From an uncultured Faecalibacterium sp. (GTDB lineage: Bacteria; Bacillota; Clostridia; Oscillospirales; Ruminococcaceae): a DNA stretch of 64,000 nt. Location: NCBI GenBank assembly GCA_934561555.1, contig CAKTGQ010000004.1, forward strand, positions 1 to 64,000. Reading direction: 5' to 3'. The position numbers and the translations under genes were made by a program. This document shows, piece by piece, positions 15,733 to 24,388 of this stretch; within the stretch, counting starts at the first letter, position 1, and the number at the start of each line of letters is the position of its first letter. The notes beneath the pieces are model-generated. The model was not told the DNA's origin, made no database searches, and worked only from the letters and a program-made list of their open reading frames with translations.

Positions 15733-16086
15733 GATGATTTCCCCCATCCACTTAGCGAGCATATTCTACATCTAGTTTTGCTTAAATAACTACAGTCAAG
15801 GATTAATTTTCCAGTCATTAATAGGATAAACATCGGTCCTGTCGTCCAAATTGTAACGGTTCGAAAGACACTATTTAGATGCTCCCAGACATGTCGTAAG
15901 CAGCGGAAGGTTCCATACCTAAATAGGATAGTACTAGGTTCCGTTACCACTACACCTATTTTCTTATTCTCCAGTGTGAAGCTAACAATATCTTTATCTG
16001 GTGGACAAGCGCTTCAATAAACATAATGATTTTATGTATACGCTCCCTTTCCTAACAAGGGTCTTTTAAGTTTAAATTTCTGCTAT
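15733..16086. other. Non-coding gap upstream of the TIR-like operon
   Basis: About 350 bases of AT-rich sequence. Short open frames exist but none has a ribosome binding site or protein-like composition. The promoter of the TIR/NDT operon should lie here; I see no confident -35/-10 pair. The rightmost part leads into the terminator of the XRE gene. Confidence 0.4.
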
Positions 16087-16145
16087 ACAAAAAAGCTCTA
16101 CCCATACAAAGACCGCCAAATCGACGATCCAAAGATTGGTAGAGC
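16087..16145 (-). terminator. Intrinsic terminator downstream of the XRE gene
   Basis: On the minus strand GCTCTACC (16138-16145 side) pairs with GGTAGAGC (16095-16102 side) around a 35-base loop, and the 3' arm is followed by TTTTTTG. It lies about 170 bases after the XRE stop and ends transcription coming from the AraC/RmlC/XRE genes before the TIR operon. Confidence 0.65.
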
Positions 16146-16315
16146 AATTCCACGAGTTGCCCATCTTGACAGTTACATTACTCTAAACTTGATATACAAC
16201 ATCGTGTCAAGATATGGATACACTTTTTATTTTATTATAAGTCTGTGGGGGTTCTTTTGTCCATAACGGTTTACCGACAATGACGTCTGTATCCCGTTTG
16301 CCAAGAATGAGCGCT

Positions 16316-16693
16316 TTATTTATTTGGGAGCTCATACTGTATTAGCATTTCAATATATTCATTTAATTTTTCCCGTTTCCATTTAGGTAAATGTCGATAG
16401 CTAAACAAAAGTTTTTCCTCATCAGTCGCAAGTTCGCCCGTTTCAACGTCGAACATGTCTTTCAATGGAACTTCTAGCGCATTACACAGTTTGAATAAAG
16501 TATACATTTGTGGCCTTGATCTTTTATGCAGAAGTTCATTTAATGTTGATGGAGAGATTCTGGCTCTTTCTGCCGTATTATATATCGACATTCCTTTAGC
16601 ATCAATAAGGCGCCTTATTTTTCTTACCAGCTTTTCGCATTCTTCGTCAGGGTTATATAACCGCTGTTTACTATTTTCACTTATTACATCCAA
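16316..16693 (-). CDS. XRE-family helix-turn-helix regulator
   Basis: 125-residue protein. The HTH_3 domain occupies about residues 20-82: LVRKIRRLIDAKGMSIYNTAERARISPSTLNELLHKRSRPQMYTLFKLCNALEVPLKDMF. A short C-terminal helix region (EEKLLFSYRHLPKWKREKLNEYIEML) resembles the tail of such regulators and may dimerise. Translation starts at TTG with AGGAG 6 bases upstream. It lies between the RmlC gene and the TIR/NDT operon, transcribed the same way. It could control the defence operon or belong to the RmlC/AraC unit; spacing (14 bases) favours co-transcription with the latter. Confidence 0.8.
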   Translation of the reverse strand: MDVISENSKQRLYNPDEECEKLVRKIRRLIDAKGMSIYNTAERARISPSTLNELLHKRSRPQMYTLFKLCNALEVPLKDMFDVETGELATDEEKLLFSYRHLPKWKREKLNEYIEMLIQYELPNK

Positions 16694-16707
16694 GGTTTTC
16701 TCCTATC

Positions 16708-17262
16708 CTAAGTCAATGACTCGCCATCCATATAATCTAGCGGTAATGCTACATAATCACACTGCGCCAGTTCTTTCAAGGACTTGGCGCTTTTATCTTT
16801 CTCAGAGAGGATGTATTCCATCATCGGCCACGGATCAGTTTGCCAGTTGAATTCCGAATCGTACCTCACGGCTTTAGCCGCAGTTCCATAAAAGTCATTA
16901 TCCACACACCACTGCATCAGAGTATTATCTTCTAGTGTCAGGTAGCCATGCGCAAATCCACGAGGAATCAACATCTGTTTCTGATTTTCAAAAGAGAGGA
17001 TCGCGCCGTAAGCATATCCAAAAGTATCTCCCGGTCTGATATCCACGGAAACATTGAAGATCGATCCATGCAGACAGGATACCAGCTTTGCTTGGGCGTG
17101 CTCCCCTTCCTGAAAATGCAGCCCACGCAGTGTTCCTGCTTTCTTGCTGAATCCTTGGTTTATCTGAACCACATGAAAGTCGATTGACTTGTCCACTGGC
17201 ACAGAAAGCCAACCCCGGAAGTCCTCAAACTGCTGTGTTTCAATTATTACTGGCTTTACCAT
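16708..17262 (-). CDS. rfbC: dTDP-4-dehydrorhamnose 3,5-epimerase family protein (RmlC-like)
   Basis: 184-residue cupin protein of the RmlC family, which epimerises dTDP-4-keto-6-deoxyglucose on the way to dTDP-rhamnose. Visible: EDFRGWLSVP, KKAGTLRGLHFQ (catalytic His), GSIFNVSVDIRPGDTFGYAYGAILSFENQKQMLIPRGFAHGYLTLED, and the VDNDFYGTAAKAVRYDSEFNW block. RmlA, RmlB and RmlD are not in the window, so it may act with copies elsewhere or on another nucleotide sugar. The start codon overlaps the end of the AraC gene by 7 bases, so it is probably co-expressed with that regulator. It is outside the main capsule operon but transcribed in the same direction. Confidence 0.85.
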   Translation of the reverse strand: MVKPVIIETQQFEDFRGWLSVPVDKSIDFHVVQINQGFSKKAGTLRGLHFQEGEHAQAKLVSCLHGSIFNVSVDIRPGDTFGYAYGAILSFENQKQMLIPRGFAHGYLTLEDNTLMQWCVDNDFYGTAAKAVRYDSEFNWQTDPWPMMEYILSEKDKSAKSLKELAQCDYVALPLDYMDGESLT

Positions 17263-18116
17263 TGCTTTCTGTACTCCCTTGGACTGATGCCTTCTACTTT
17301 TCGGAACATCCGGCTGAAATAATTCGCATCTCCCATGCCGACCGCAGCGCCGACTTCATCCACAGTCATATCCGTAAATCGGAGTAACTGCTTGGCTCTG
17401 GTGATCCGCTTTGAGATCAGATAGTTATTGACCGTTGTTCCGTAAGTCTCCTTGAAGATTTTAGATAGATAGAACTTGTTGATAAAGAACTTCTCTGCCA
17501 ACTCTTCCAGCATAATTTTCTCTGTAAAGCGTTCGTCCAGATACTCCTTCACGGCTGCAAGTTCCAACCGCTTTCGGCTCACCATCATGCTCTCTGGATG
17601 CCAGGACTGCTCCATGAGTAATGTAAGTAAAGTCCCCAACTTCTCATTGATTCGCATATCCCGGATATAATCGGAAGATGAGGCCAAATCATAGATGTCC
17701 GTCAGAAGTGTAGTGAACGGTTTAATATCCGCCGGGTGGAACACAGGACGTCCACCTCGCTCTTTATACTTCTCATACACAGCTGGAAGGGATGGTGCGT
17801 AGAAGTGGCACCATTGGAGCGACCAGAGATTGTCGGAAGTCGAATGGCTGTACGCTTTCCGGCAGTCGATAAACACGCAGTCGCCTGCTTCCAGTTCATA
17901 ATTGTCACCTTCGTATTTCAAACTGCCTTTTCCTGATAGAACCACAAAACACAAAAAGGACACAAGGTCTGTTCGTGTCGAAGTATGTGAGTGTGTAGCC
18001 TGCAGCGAACCCACTTCTTGCAGATGTAGAAGAGATGTGCGGGCAAATGATGATGGGGTATAAAGGACACGGGAAGACTGGACAGAAGATGACTGTGGAT
18101 TGAATAGTTCGTCCAT
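17256..18116 (-). CDS. AraC-family transcriptional regulator
   Basis: 286 residues. Residues about 30-150 form a cupin-like sensing domain (VVLSGKGSLKYEGDNYELEAGDCVFIDCRKAYSH). Residues about 185-286 are the double-HTH AraC domain (LEELAEKFFINKFYLSKIFKETYGTTVNNYLISKRITRAKQLLRFTDMTVDEVGAAVGMGDANYFSRMFRKVEGISPREYRKQW). Such regulators usually bind a sugar and activate adjacent genes; the coupled RmlC gene is the obvious candidate target. AGGAGG lies 8 bases before the ATG. Ligand unknown. Confidence 0.9.
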   Translation of the reverse strand: MDELFNPQSSSVQSSRVLYTPSSFARTSLLHLQEVGSLQATHSHTSTRTDLVSFLCFVVLSGKGSLKYEGDNYELEAGDCVFIDCRKAYSHSTSDNLWSLQWCHFYAPSLPAVYEKYKERGGRPVFHPADIKPFTTLLTDIYDLASSSDYIRDMRINEKLGTLLTLLMEQSWHPESMMVSRKRLELAAVKEYLDERFTEKIMLEELAEKFFINKFYLSKIFKETYGTTVNNYLISKRITRAKQLLRFTDMTVDEVGAAVGMGDANYFSRMFRKVEGISPREYRKQW

Positions 18117-18249
18117 CTTCTCGTCCTCCTCTCAGTTTTAGGCCTTATCGCTGATTTCGCCGGACCATCGGGCTTTCCGCTCGCCCTCTGGATTACTTCG
18201 GCATCCTGTTCTCTACGCTTTTCCTGTTCCTGTATTTCTCACGATAGGC

Positions 18250-18354
18250 TTAGGCTAGCAGAGCTTCGTACAAGAAGTCAGTGCCAACAGCCCACACGAT
18301 TTCTAACATTGCTATGGCGGTGTTGGTAATAATTCTTTTCATCTTAATCTTCAT
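18250..18354 (-). CDS. 34-residue peptide with one hydrophobic helix
   Basis: MKIKMKRIITNTAIAMLEIVWAVGTDFLYEALLA behind a full AGGAGGG site seven bases from the ATG, stronger than most sites nearby. A basic start is followed by a hydrophobic segment, consistent with a small membrane peptide. The frame is also open upstream to about 18435 through another hydrophobic stretch (GIVLVFIGLLLIGCL), but without a good ribosome binding site. It lies 150 bases downstream of the second structured element. The remaining sequence from 18117 to 18249 has a lysine/glutamine-rich open stretch without a start. Confidence 0.45.
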   Translation of the reverse strand: MKIKMKRIITNTAIAMLEIVWAVGTDFLYEALLA

Positions 18355-18504
18355 AGGCTTTCCCTCCTGATTATTTGCTGAATCACTCTCAAGATACTTC
18401 GTTAAACAACCTATCAACAGTAGACCGATGAACACTAAAACTATGCCTGGAATCCCTGCTCTCCCTAGCTGTGCTAGCCTAAACCTACAGTAAGATAATT
18501 GCCT

Positions 18505-18589
18505 CTTAGCCGTTCATTAAACGTTGCCTGCTGCTCACCTCGTAGCGGTGTGCATTTTCGAGCAGCTACCGTGTAGGATTAGTACACGG
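18505..18589 (-). ncRNA. Structured RNA-like element, copy B
   Basis: On the minus strand: hairpin 1 CCGTGTA/TACACGG, then GCTGCTCGAAA, TGCACACC, GGTGAGCAGCAGGCAAC, hairpin 3 CGTT/AACG, GGCTAAG. Length equals copy A (85 bases). Single-stranded blocks are identical to copy A while hairpins 1 and 3 and the inner loop differ, which is covariation rather than simple sequence conservation. It sits between the VanZ-like gene and the 34-residue peptide gene. The flanking bases 18590-18705 contain no gene I can support. Confidence 0.55.
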
Positions 18590-18705
18590 CCTTTATTCTT
18601 TCTTAGATTGCTCTTGTTTCTTTACTCCCAGCTGAAGCACATTCCCTTGAAACCATTGGCTTGCTCTTTACTGGCTTTCTGATGTCTGCCATCCGATACC
18701 ACTGT

Positions 18706-19338
18706 TCATTTATTCTGGTTGATCATCGCACACTCTAAGCCCACCACACTTTTACTTGTACTTAAACAAGCCATCAATTTTTTTATAAATGTAGTATATA
18801 ATTCCTCCAAAAACTCCACCGATAGTATTAAAAAAATGTCCGAAAATTGAAATGTTCCGAGTTTAAAAAACAATTGCGTAAATTCAATTAACGCTGAGAA
18901 AACCAATGTCATTTTTAACGAATACCATACTATTCTTATGGACTTAGATTTCACACCATCACTATCAATTTTCCATAATAGTAACACTGTAAATGGTATA
19001 AAAAGCATTAGATTTTCAATATTTTCTGTTGTTAATTCTCCATTTGTGTTGTATATTGTCCAGCCTCCAAAAATATCTGAAAGTGGATTAACCCAGACGC
19101 TTCTATTAAATAACGTCCTAAATAAAATCATAGCCGAATAAAGTGCTAGTGCAAATGTTTTTCGGAATGAACACAGCCTAATAAACTGCTCTTTCCAATC
19201 GCATATAGCCCTTTTATATCCATGCTCTTTTGCATACAACTCGAAAAACATAAATAATGTTGCAATTAATACCGAAAATCCAAAAGATTGATATAACGCC
19301 ATTAGGACATTTTTTGTTATACTATTAATTATTTCCAA
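18706..19338 (-). CDS. VanZ-like membrane protein with C-terminal frameshift
   Basis: The frame encodes a VanZ-family membrane protein with about four hydrophobic segments, including ENLMLFIPFTVLLLW and FSALIEFTQLFFKLGTFQFSDIF. After SDIF the annotated frame loses family character (LILSVEFLEELYTTF). The +1 frame across a run of seven T restores the canonical end F-N-T-I-G-G-V-F-G-G-I-I-Y-Y-I and stops near 18752. A one-base deletion in the homopolymer (18830-18836) explains this; eight T would restore the gene. VanZ proteins relate to teicoplanin resistance or cell-surface functions; here it ends the capsule operon. Starts at TTG behind GGAGAAGC. Confidence 0.75.
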   Translation of the reverse strand: MEIINSITKNVLMALYQSFGFSVLIATLFMFFELYAKEHGYKRAICDWKEQFIRLCSFRKTFALALYSAMILFRTLFNRSVWVNPLSDIFGGWTIYNTNGELTTENIENLMLFIPFTVLLLWKIDSDGVKSKSIRIVWYSLKMTLVFSALIEFTQLFFKLGTFQFSDIFLILSVEFLEELYTTFIKKLMACLSTSKSVVGLECAMINQNK

Positions 19339-19347
19339 AGCTTCTCC

Positions 19348-19572
19348 TTACCAGTAATCACCTGTCACAGTCGTAGTCTTCTCGCATTTATCGATTAATG
19401 TTGGCCGCACCCAACTCTCATTATAAAATTTACTAACTGCAGGGTTTTCATCCCATCTTTTTTCCTTTTAGAGACATTCCGGATGATTCATCAATTCGAT
19501 GTGTTCTGGCACAATAGCGCGATGATTTTCATTTTCTTTGCTATTGATTGGAAACTCCATTGTGTGTAACAT
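19348..19572 (-). pseudogene. Internally deleted N5-(carboxyethyl)ornithine synthase-like remnant
   Basis: A 75-codon frame with a strong AGGAGG start. Residues 1-33 (MEFPINSKENENHRAIVPEHIELM) match the N-terminus of the alanine dehydrogenase/carboxyethylornithine synthase family. After a TAA the same frame continues KRWDENPAVSKFYNESWVRPTLIDKCEKTTTVTGDYW, which matches the C-terminal tail of those synthases. The 250 or so residues between, including the NAD-binding domain, are gone. The piece lies between the NhaC-like antiporter and VanZ-like genes, so a third enzyme gene once stood here. Non-functional. Confidence 0.6.
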
Positions 19573-19592
19573 TTCATCCTCCTCTGCTCTTA

Positions 19593-20996
19593 TCATGCAA
19601 CAACAATTCCAATTATTAAATAACAAACAGCGCAAAGTACCGCTACTGTAAGTGCATAAGGAAGCTGTGTTTTCACATGGTCAATATGATCGGATGCAGC
19701 TCCCATTGAAGAAAGGATTGTGGTGTCACTTACAGGAGAACAATGATCGCCAAAAACACCACCACCTGCAACGGCTGCAAAACACATTGCAACAAGTGCA
19801 GTCACTTCATTACCAGATGCGTTAAATGCCAATGGCAAGGCTATTGGCATACAAATAGCGAAGGTTCCCCAGGAACTACCCGTTGCAAATGCCATAATAG
19901 CGGAAACAACAAAAATTACCGCAGGAAGTAATGCCGGGGTCAGGAAAGATTCTGTGCAATTAATAATAAAGTTTGCCGTCCCCATCTCTTTACTAAGACT
20001 ATTTAATGGATATGCTAAAGCAAGCAAAATAATTGCTGGCATTGCACCTTTAACTCCGGCCATAAATGTATCAGATACCTCTTGTAACGGCATACCTTGA
20101 AAGAACAAAGAAATTGACATAAAAATCACAATAAAGACAAGAGCTTCCATAACTTTTGTACTTCCAGTCAAAATAAAAGTACCAAAAGAAATGGCCAATA
20201 ACATAACAATAGGAAGTAGGAAATTTAGGAACACTCTAGGTTTCACATTATCACTTTGTTTCATTTCAGTCAGTTCTACACTCATCAACGGTACAGCACC
20301 ATCTTTTATAAGTTTTCCTTCATTTAGTGCTCGTTTTTCCGCTTTTTTCATCGGACCGTATTCTGGGATAACTCCGCAGCAAATAAGCGCAACAAATATA
20401 ATTGAAAATATCGCATAGAAATTAAACGGCATTGCTTTTACAAACAAATTAAAGGCATCTGTTTGAGTTACTATTGCGCCCACCCCAACTGCCAAGCCGC
20501 AAAGATACGCAGACCAACTTGTTACAGGAAGAAAAACAGCAACAGGCGCTGATGTCGAATCACAAATGTAAGCTAACTTTTCACGTGAAATTTTAGCCTT
20601 ATCACTTAAGCGGCGCATAACTCCACCGACAAACAGAGGACTAAAAGAATCAGAAAAGAAAATCAAACAACCCAACAACCAAGTAACTATCTGTATTGCT
20701 TTTCTGCCAAGGTTTTTCTTCTCTACAATTTTTGTAAATCCCTCTATTGCTCCACTCTTTTGAAAATAAGCTGCCATTATGCCTGCCATCATATTGATGA
20801 CAACCACCCAGATAAAGTCCTCGTTTCCAAGTGATGCTTTTAAGAGATCCGTAAATCCAAATATTCCCTTTCCTGCAAGAAAACACCCCACAATACATGC
20901 TGTTGCCAATGACACAATTGTATTTCTTGTAGTAAATGCCAGTATAACTGCAAGTGCGACCGGCACAATAGATATCCATCCCATTGTTTCTAACAT
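19593..20996 (-). CDS. NhaC-family Na+/H+ antiporter-like transporter
   Basis: 467 residues with about eleven predicted membrane segments. Family hallmarks: the hydrophobic N-terminus with ALAVILAFTTRNTIVSLATACIVG, SDSFSPLFVGGVMRRLSDKAKISREKLAYICDSTSAPVAVFLPVTSWSAY, and near the C-terminus GSSWGTFAICMPIALPL and GGGVFGDHCSPVSDTTILSSMGAASDHIDHVKTQLPY. Members exchange sodium and protons or malate and lactate. Its place in a polysaccharide operon is unusual; with the adjacent carboxyethylornithine synthase remnant it might once have served amino-acid derivative metabolism. ATG behind AAAGGAGG. Confidence 0.88.
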   Translation of the reverse strand: MLETMGWISIVPVALAVILAFTTRNTIVSLATACIVGCFLAGKGIFGFTDLLKASLGNEDFIWVVVINMMAGIMAAYFQKSGAIEGFTKIVEKKNLGRKAIQIVTWLLGCLIFFSDSFSPLFVGGVMRRLSDKAKISREKLAYICDSTSAPVAVFLPVTSWSAYLCGLAVGVGAIVTQTDAFNLFVKAMPFNFYAIFSIIFVALICCGVIPEYGPMKKAEKRALNEGKLIKDGAVPLMSVELTEMKQSDNVKPRVFLNFLLPIVMLLAISFGTFILTGSTKVMEALVFIVIFMSISLFFQGMPLQEVSDTFMAGVKGAMPAIILLALAYPLNSLSKEMGTANFIINCTESFLTPALLPAVIFVVSAIMAFATGSSWGTFAICMPIALPLAFNASGNEVTALVAMCFAAVAGGGVFGDHCSPVSDTTILSSMGAASDHIDHVKTQLPYALTVAVLCAVCYLIIGIVVA

Positions 20997-21010
20997 TATC
21001 CCTTCCTCCT

Positions 21011-21904
21011 TTATTCTTTTGGTAAAATTAGTTCTTTTCCAAGAAGCAAGTCTGTCTCTTTTAAGCGACCGGCATCTAACCCAGCAGAAGGTGTGAATGT
21101 CAATTCGCCAAACAGCACCTTCCCCCCAACAATATATAAATCTACACGAACAAATGGAAAATCTTTTGCTAATTTTTCCGCATAATCAAATGCCAAGTCT
21201 ATATTATCAGGCTTTGGAATTACTATATTCGGGTGTTCTAGGGCATCTCGCGTAAAAGGCAACATATTCCATTCTCTGTCAAAATAAAAGAACTTTGCAC
21301 TTTGTCCAATTTCCCTATCAACGCATATCATCACATATTTGCTTTTGCCATTAAGACAGTAGAACTTATAATCTTCTGGAAGTGCACCATCTTCATTTCC
21401 AAGATATTTCTCAATCAAAATAAGCGGTTTCACATCTTTATACTGCATCTCAGCATAGCTCAAATAGTACTCTTCCTTCATCCATGTTTTGAACTTTGAA
21501 ACGGCAGATTTCCTATCAAGTAACCTCTTATCATGGCAGATTATATTGCATCTACAACCGATATTTAGCTTCATCGCGAACTGATTAGGAAGGCTGTCAA
21601 AATCCACCTTATCCGGATCATCGTATACAGCAATCAGCGCATTAAGCAACTCCGACATACCTTGTTCCTCGATATATCCTCTAACTTCAAACTTATCTGC
21701 ACATCTCTTTATTCGCGGGTCATTATAATATGTATGATATTTCAGCCAGAGGATCTTATCGTTTAACGTTATAGGATTATTAGGCTTCCACATTCTTTTA
21801 AAATGAAGATAGTAGATAATATATGTATTCAGTTTTGGGGAAATCCTTGTGCTTTGTCTTGCAATTCCTAATATAAACTTTCTCGCCTGTGATTTTATCG
21901 ACAT
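21011..21904 (-). CDS. TupA-like ATP-grasp protein
   Basis: 297-residue protein of the ATP-grasp family found in polysaccharide clusters (TupA-like, often labelled glycosyltransferase). Visible: ITLNDKILWLKYHTYYNDPRIKRCADKFEVRGYI (about 45-78), QFAMKLNIGCRCNIIC (Lys of the ATP lobe), ILIEKYLG and DYKFYCLNGKSKYVMICVDRE (about 165-195), then VRVDLYIVGGKVLFGELTFTPSAGLD with acidic metal ligands. Such enzymes ligate an amino acid or carboxylate to a sugar, so amidation or peptide decoration of the capsule is a plausible role. It starts 2 bases from the flippase stop, so it is tightly coupled. Confidence 0.8.
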   Translation of the reverse strand: MSIKSQARKFILGIARQSTRISPKLNTYIIYYLHFKRMWKPNNPITLNDKILWLKYHTYYNDPRIKRCADKFEVRGYIEEQGMSELLNALIAVYDDPDKVDFDSLPNQFAMKLNIGCRCNIICHDKRLLDRKSAVSKFKTWMKEEYYLSYAEMQYKDVKPLILIEKYLGNEDGALPEDYKFYCLNGKSKYVMICVDREIGQSAKFFYFDREWNMLPFTRDALEHPNIVIPKPDNIDLAFDYAEKLAKDFPFVRVDLYIVGGKVLFGELTFTPSAGLDAGRLKETDLLLGKELILPKE

Positions 21905-21905
21905 A

Positions 21906-23246
21906 CTATCTTCTCCTTTTTACACTCTCTTTTACTTTTTTCCACAAGTCTAGTAATTCTCCAAACGATCTAAAATACTCTCTCGTGAACTCTATTGTAT
22001 TAGGAAATACCAAGGGTGCGATCAGGCTAACAACTACCTGTGATATCAAAGTAGCAAACGCTGCCCCTTCAATGCCATATCGAGGAATCATCATCGAATT
22101 TAGTATGACATTTGCAATAGCTCCCATAATAGTAAAATATTTTCCATATTTGTACTTTCTTTCGGAAACAAGCCATATTGCTCTTGATGAACCAATCATT
22201 GCAAAACTTGTTGACCAAATCAGTATTTTTAATGCATTGATTGATGGATAATACATCTCACCGTATAGAATGTATATAATTAACCTAGAAAATAGCGTGA
22301 AACCTATTCCAACGCAGACACCCATTATTGATATTCCAAGCATTAACTGTCTATATCTTTTTTTATACGCTACAACATCGGTTTCTCTCTTTTTTATAAG
22401 AATGGGCGTTGCCGAGTTAATTACCGCATTAGGAATAAATTCCCACATAACTGCAATAGTGCTTGCAGCTGAATAAAAACCAACCGCCTCTTGACTTACA
22501 ACTTTACCCAGCATAATACGATCAAGTTGTGTATACAACGTAACCGCCAATCCGTTAATTATGAAATGATAGCTATTTGATAAAAGAAATCTACCATCAT
22601 TCCAAGAAACTGACAGTTTTAATTTTGCCTTATATGCAAAGAAAACGACTATACACACCCCACACACTAACGCTGATATTGATGAAGATAATGCGAACCA
22701 TTGAACTGCCGCTGCATTTGCCAGCAATGAAACTCTCCAAACAGCCGTAACCGTCAATGCAATCATTGTTGTCAATGTTACATATTTCATTTCCAAACGA
22801 GCTTGAAACCAAAAATACAGAACCTCTGTACTTTGAAAGATAATAGCAATAGCTTGCAACACTGTTACAACCTGCAATAATGTATTGCCTGGTTCAATCA
22901 AAATAACAATGCTCCATACTGCAAAGAATGAGAGAAGTGAGGCTATAAACCTCATTAAAAGAGCCGTGCCTAAATATGAGGACTCTTTCTGAGGATTGCG
23001 TGACATTTCTGCTACTACTACAGAGTCCATTCCCAGCTTTGATACGGTCAAGAAAAAAGAAATGATGGAACTCCCATAATTAATCAATCCATAATTTGAT
23101 GGTCCAAGATATCTTGCCGAAAGTGATCCAACAACCAACTGAATCACCATCTGGTAGATTCTTTGAAACATCATCCAACTCGTATTACCAACAAATTTTC
23201 CCAATAACGTATTTTTCTTACTCGATGAACTACTCAATTGACTCAT
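21906..23246 (-). CDS. wzx: Oligosaccharide flippase (Wzx/RfbX-like)
   Basis: 446 residues, 12 to 14 hydrophobic segments, of the polysaccharide biosynthesis/MATE-like superfamily. The start SSRKKNTLLGKFVGNTSWMMFQRIYQMVIQLVVGSLSARYLGPSNYGLINYG is characteristic of RfbX proteins: an N-terminal helix followed by the LGPxxYG turn. It moves lipid-linked repeat units across the membrane for Wzy polymerisation. The ATG overlaps the upstream glycosyltransferase stop as ATGA. Located between glycosyltransferases and the ATP-grasp gene, as in typical Wzx/Wzy clusters. Confidence 0.9.
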   Translation of the reverse strand: MSQLSSSSSKKNTLLGKFVGNTSWMMFQRIYQMVIQLVVGSLSARYLGPSNYGLINYGSSIISFFLTVSKLGMDSVVVAEMSRNPQKESSYLGTALLMRFIASLLSFFAVWSIVILIEPGNTLLQVVTVLQAIAIIFQSTEVLYFWFQARLEMKYVTLTTMIALTVTAVWRVSLLANAAAVQWFALSSSISALVCGVCIVVFFAYKAKLKLSVSWNDGRFLLSNSYHFIINGLAVTLYTQLDRIMLGKVVSQEAVGFYSAASTIAVMWEFIPNAVINSATPILIKKRETDVVAYKKRYRQLMLGISIMGVCVGIGFTLFSRLIIYILYGEMYYPSINALKILIWSTSFAMIGSSRAIWLVSERKYKYGKYFTIMGAIANVILNSMMIPRYGIEGAAFATLISQVVVSLIAPLVFPNTIEFTREYFRSFGELLDLWKKVKESVKRRR

Positions 23247-24388
23247 TTTTTTATCTTCTTCCCCACACGTGCCAATACATATCCGATTACTTTACCCCAC
23301 TCCGCTACAATATTGTAGTAATAATTCATGTGAGTAAAATCGGCTAATTGTATTTTCCTTATCTGTTCACTTTCCGCGGTATCATATACACGAATAACAT
23401 CACCAGCAATGCCATTATAAATATTACACTCATGAGGCCTCATTTCCATCCCAAAACTGTGTATTATCTTAAAAGGCATTGCCTTCTGTGTTATCCAATA
23501 TCTCTTATGTTCCCTGTTTTCTTTTACCCCATACAGGTCCATACACACTTCTGAGTCGGGGAGATTCATCAGATGTCCCATATGTTCTCTCTCAAAAAAG
23601 GCATCATATATTACTGCATCATCAGTTATGTCTGCAAAACGATAGTCATCATTGATTTGTGAACTCATCGGAACTTGAAAGCGTGTATTGGCTTCCTTGC
23701 AATGCTCACCCACATCACTGAAGCAAGTTGTCAAAGAATCATAGGGGTATACAAAATATTTTTTCTTCTCAATGCAATACTTGATATGATATTTGAGCCA
23801 TGAAGTTTTCGGCCATCCAGATACATATGTCGGAACATTCGTTGCTTCGACAGGGCAATCCCGATTCTCCAAATACCATTTTTTGAATTCAAACCACTGA
23901 TTCTTCATCCAGACCTGTCCCCAAGACTGAGCGAACTGCAAAAAGAAAACATCCTTTGAACCAGGCTGCGGCACAAATGGCACATTCGCATCAACATTAA
24001 TCTTGTGGGAGTATAGTGATATACCTGCTACTTGTTCATTGTCTTTATAGTAATTGACCGCCTGTTTCATGAAGGAATAGTACCCCGGAGCAACTACAAT
24101 ATCATCTTCCAGAACTGCGACAGCGTCAAACTCCTTTAAAAAATCACCACATGACAAAATATGATTTCTTAACCCTTGTCTTTCTGGGAATGTACGCACT
24201 CGCATTTCACCATGTGACCATTTAAATGCCCGTGCTTCCTTAGCAACGCTATCATCACCGCAATTATCCAAGCTTACAATTAAGGTAACTTGATCACCAT
24301 TGTATTCTGCATTCTCTAGAGAACGCAGAAGTCTTAGCATTCCCTGAATACGATTATATCCAATAACAACAATTCCTAAATTATTCAT
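23243..24388 (-). CDS. Glycosyltransferase (GT2/GT13-like)
   Basis: 381-residue glycosyltransferase with an A-type fold. Features: [45 protein letters not shown], then [18 protein letters not shown], where EDD is the metal-binding DXD equivalent (about residue 95). The pattern (GYNR start, EDD, then [11 protein letters not shown]) resembles eukaryotic GNT-I type enzymes and small bacterial relatives. The ATG at 24388 follows GGAGG by 6 bases; the longer frame from 24439 overlaps the acetyltransferase heavily. A paralogue is at 27938-29101, so the repeat unit probably contains two related linkages. Confidence 0.82.
   Translation of the reverse strand: MNNLGIVVIGYNRIQGMLRLLRSLENAEYNGDQVTLIVSLDNCGDDSVAKEARAFKWSHGEMRVRTFPERQGLRNHILSCGDFLKEFDAVAVLEDDIVVAPGYYSFMKQAVNYYKDNEQVAGISLYSHKINVDANVPFVPQPGSKDVFFLQFAQSWGQVWMKNQWFEFKKWYLENRDCPVEATNVPTYVSGWPKTSWLKYHIKYCIEKKKYFVYPYDSLTTCFSDVGEHCKEANTRFQVPMSSQINDDYRFADITDDAVIYDAFFEREHMGHLMNLPDSEVCMDLYGVKENREHKRYWITQKAMPFKIIHSFGMEMRPHECNIYNGIAGDVIRVYDTAESEQIRKIQLADFTHMNYYYNIVAEWGKVIGYVLARVGKKIKK

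Noticed and set aside
15729..15950. 73-codon frame upstream of the TIR-like gene
   Set aside because: No ribosome binding site, no protein-like pattern, overlaps the start of the TIR-like gene.
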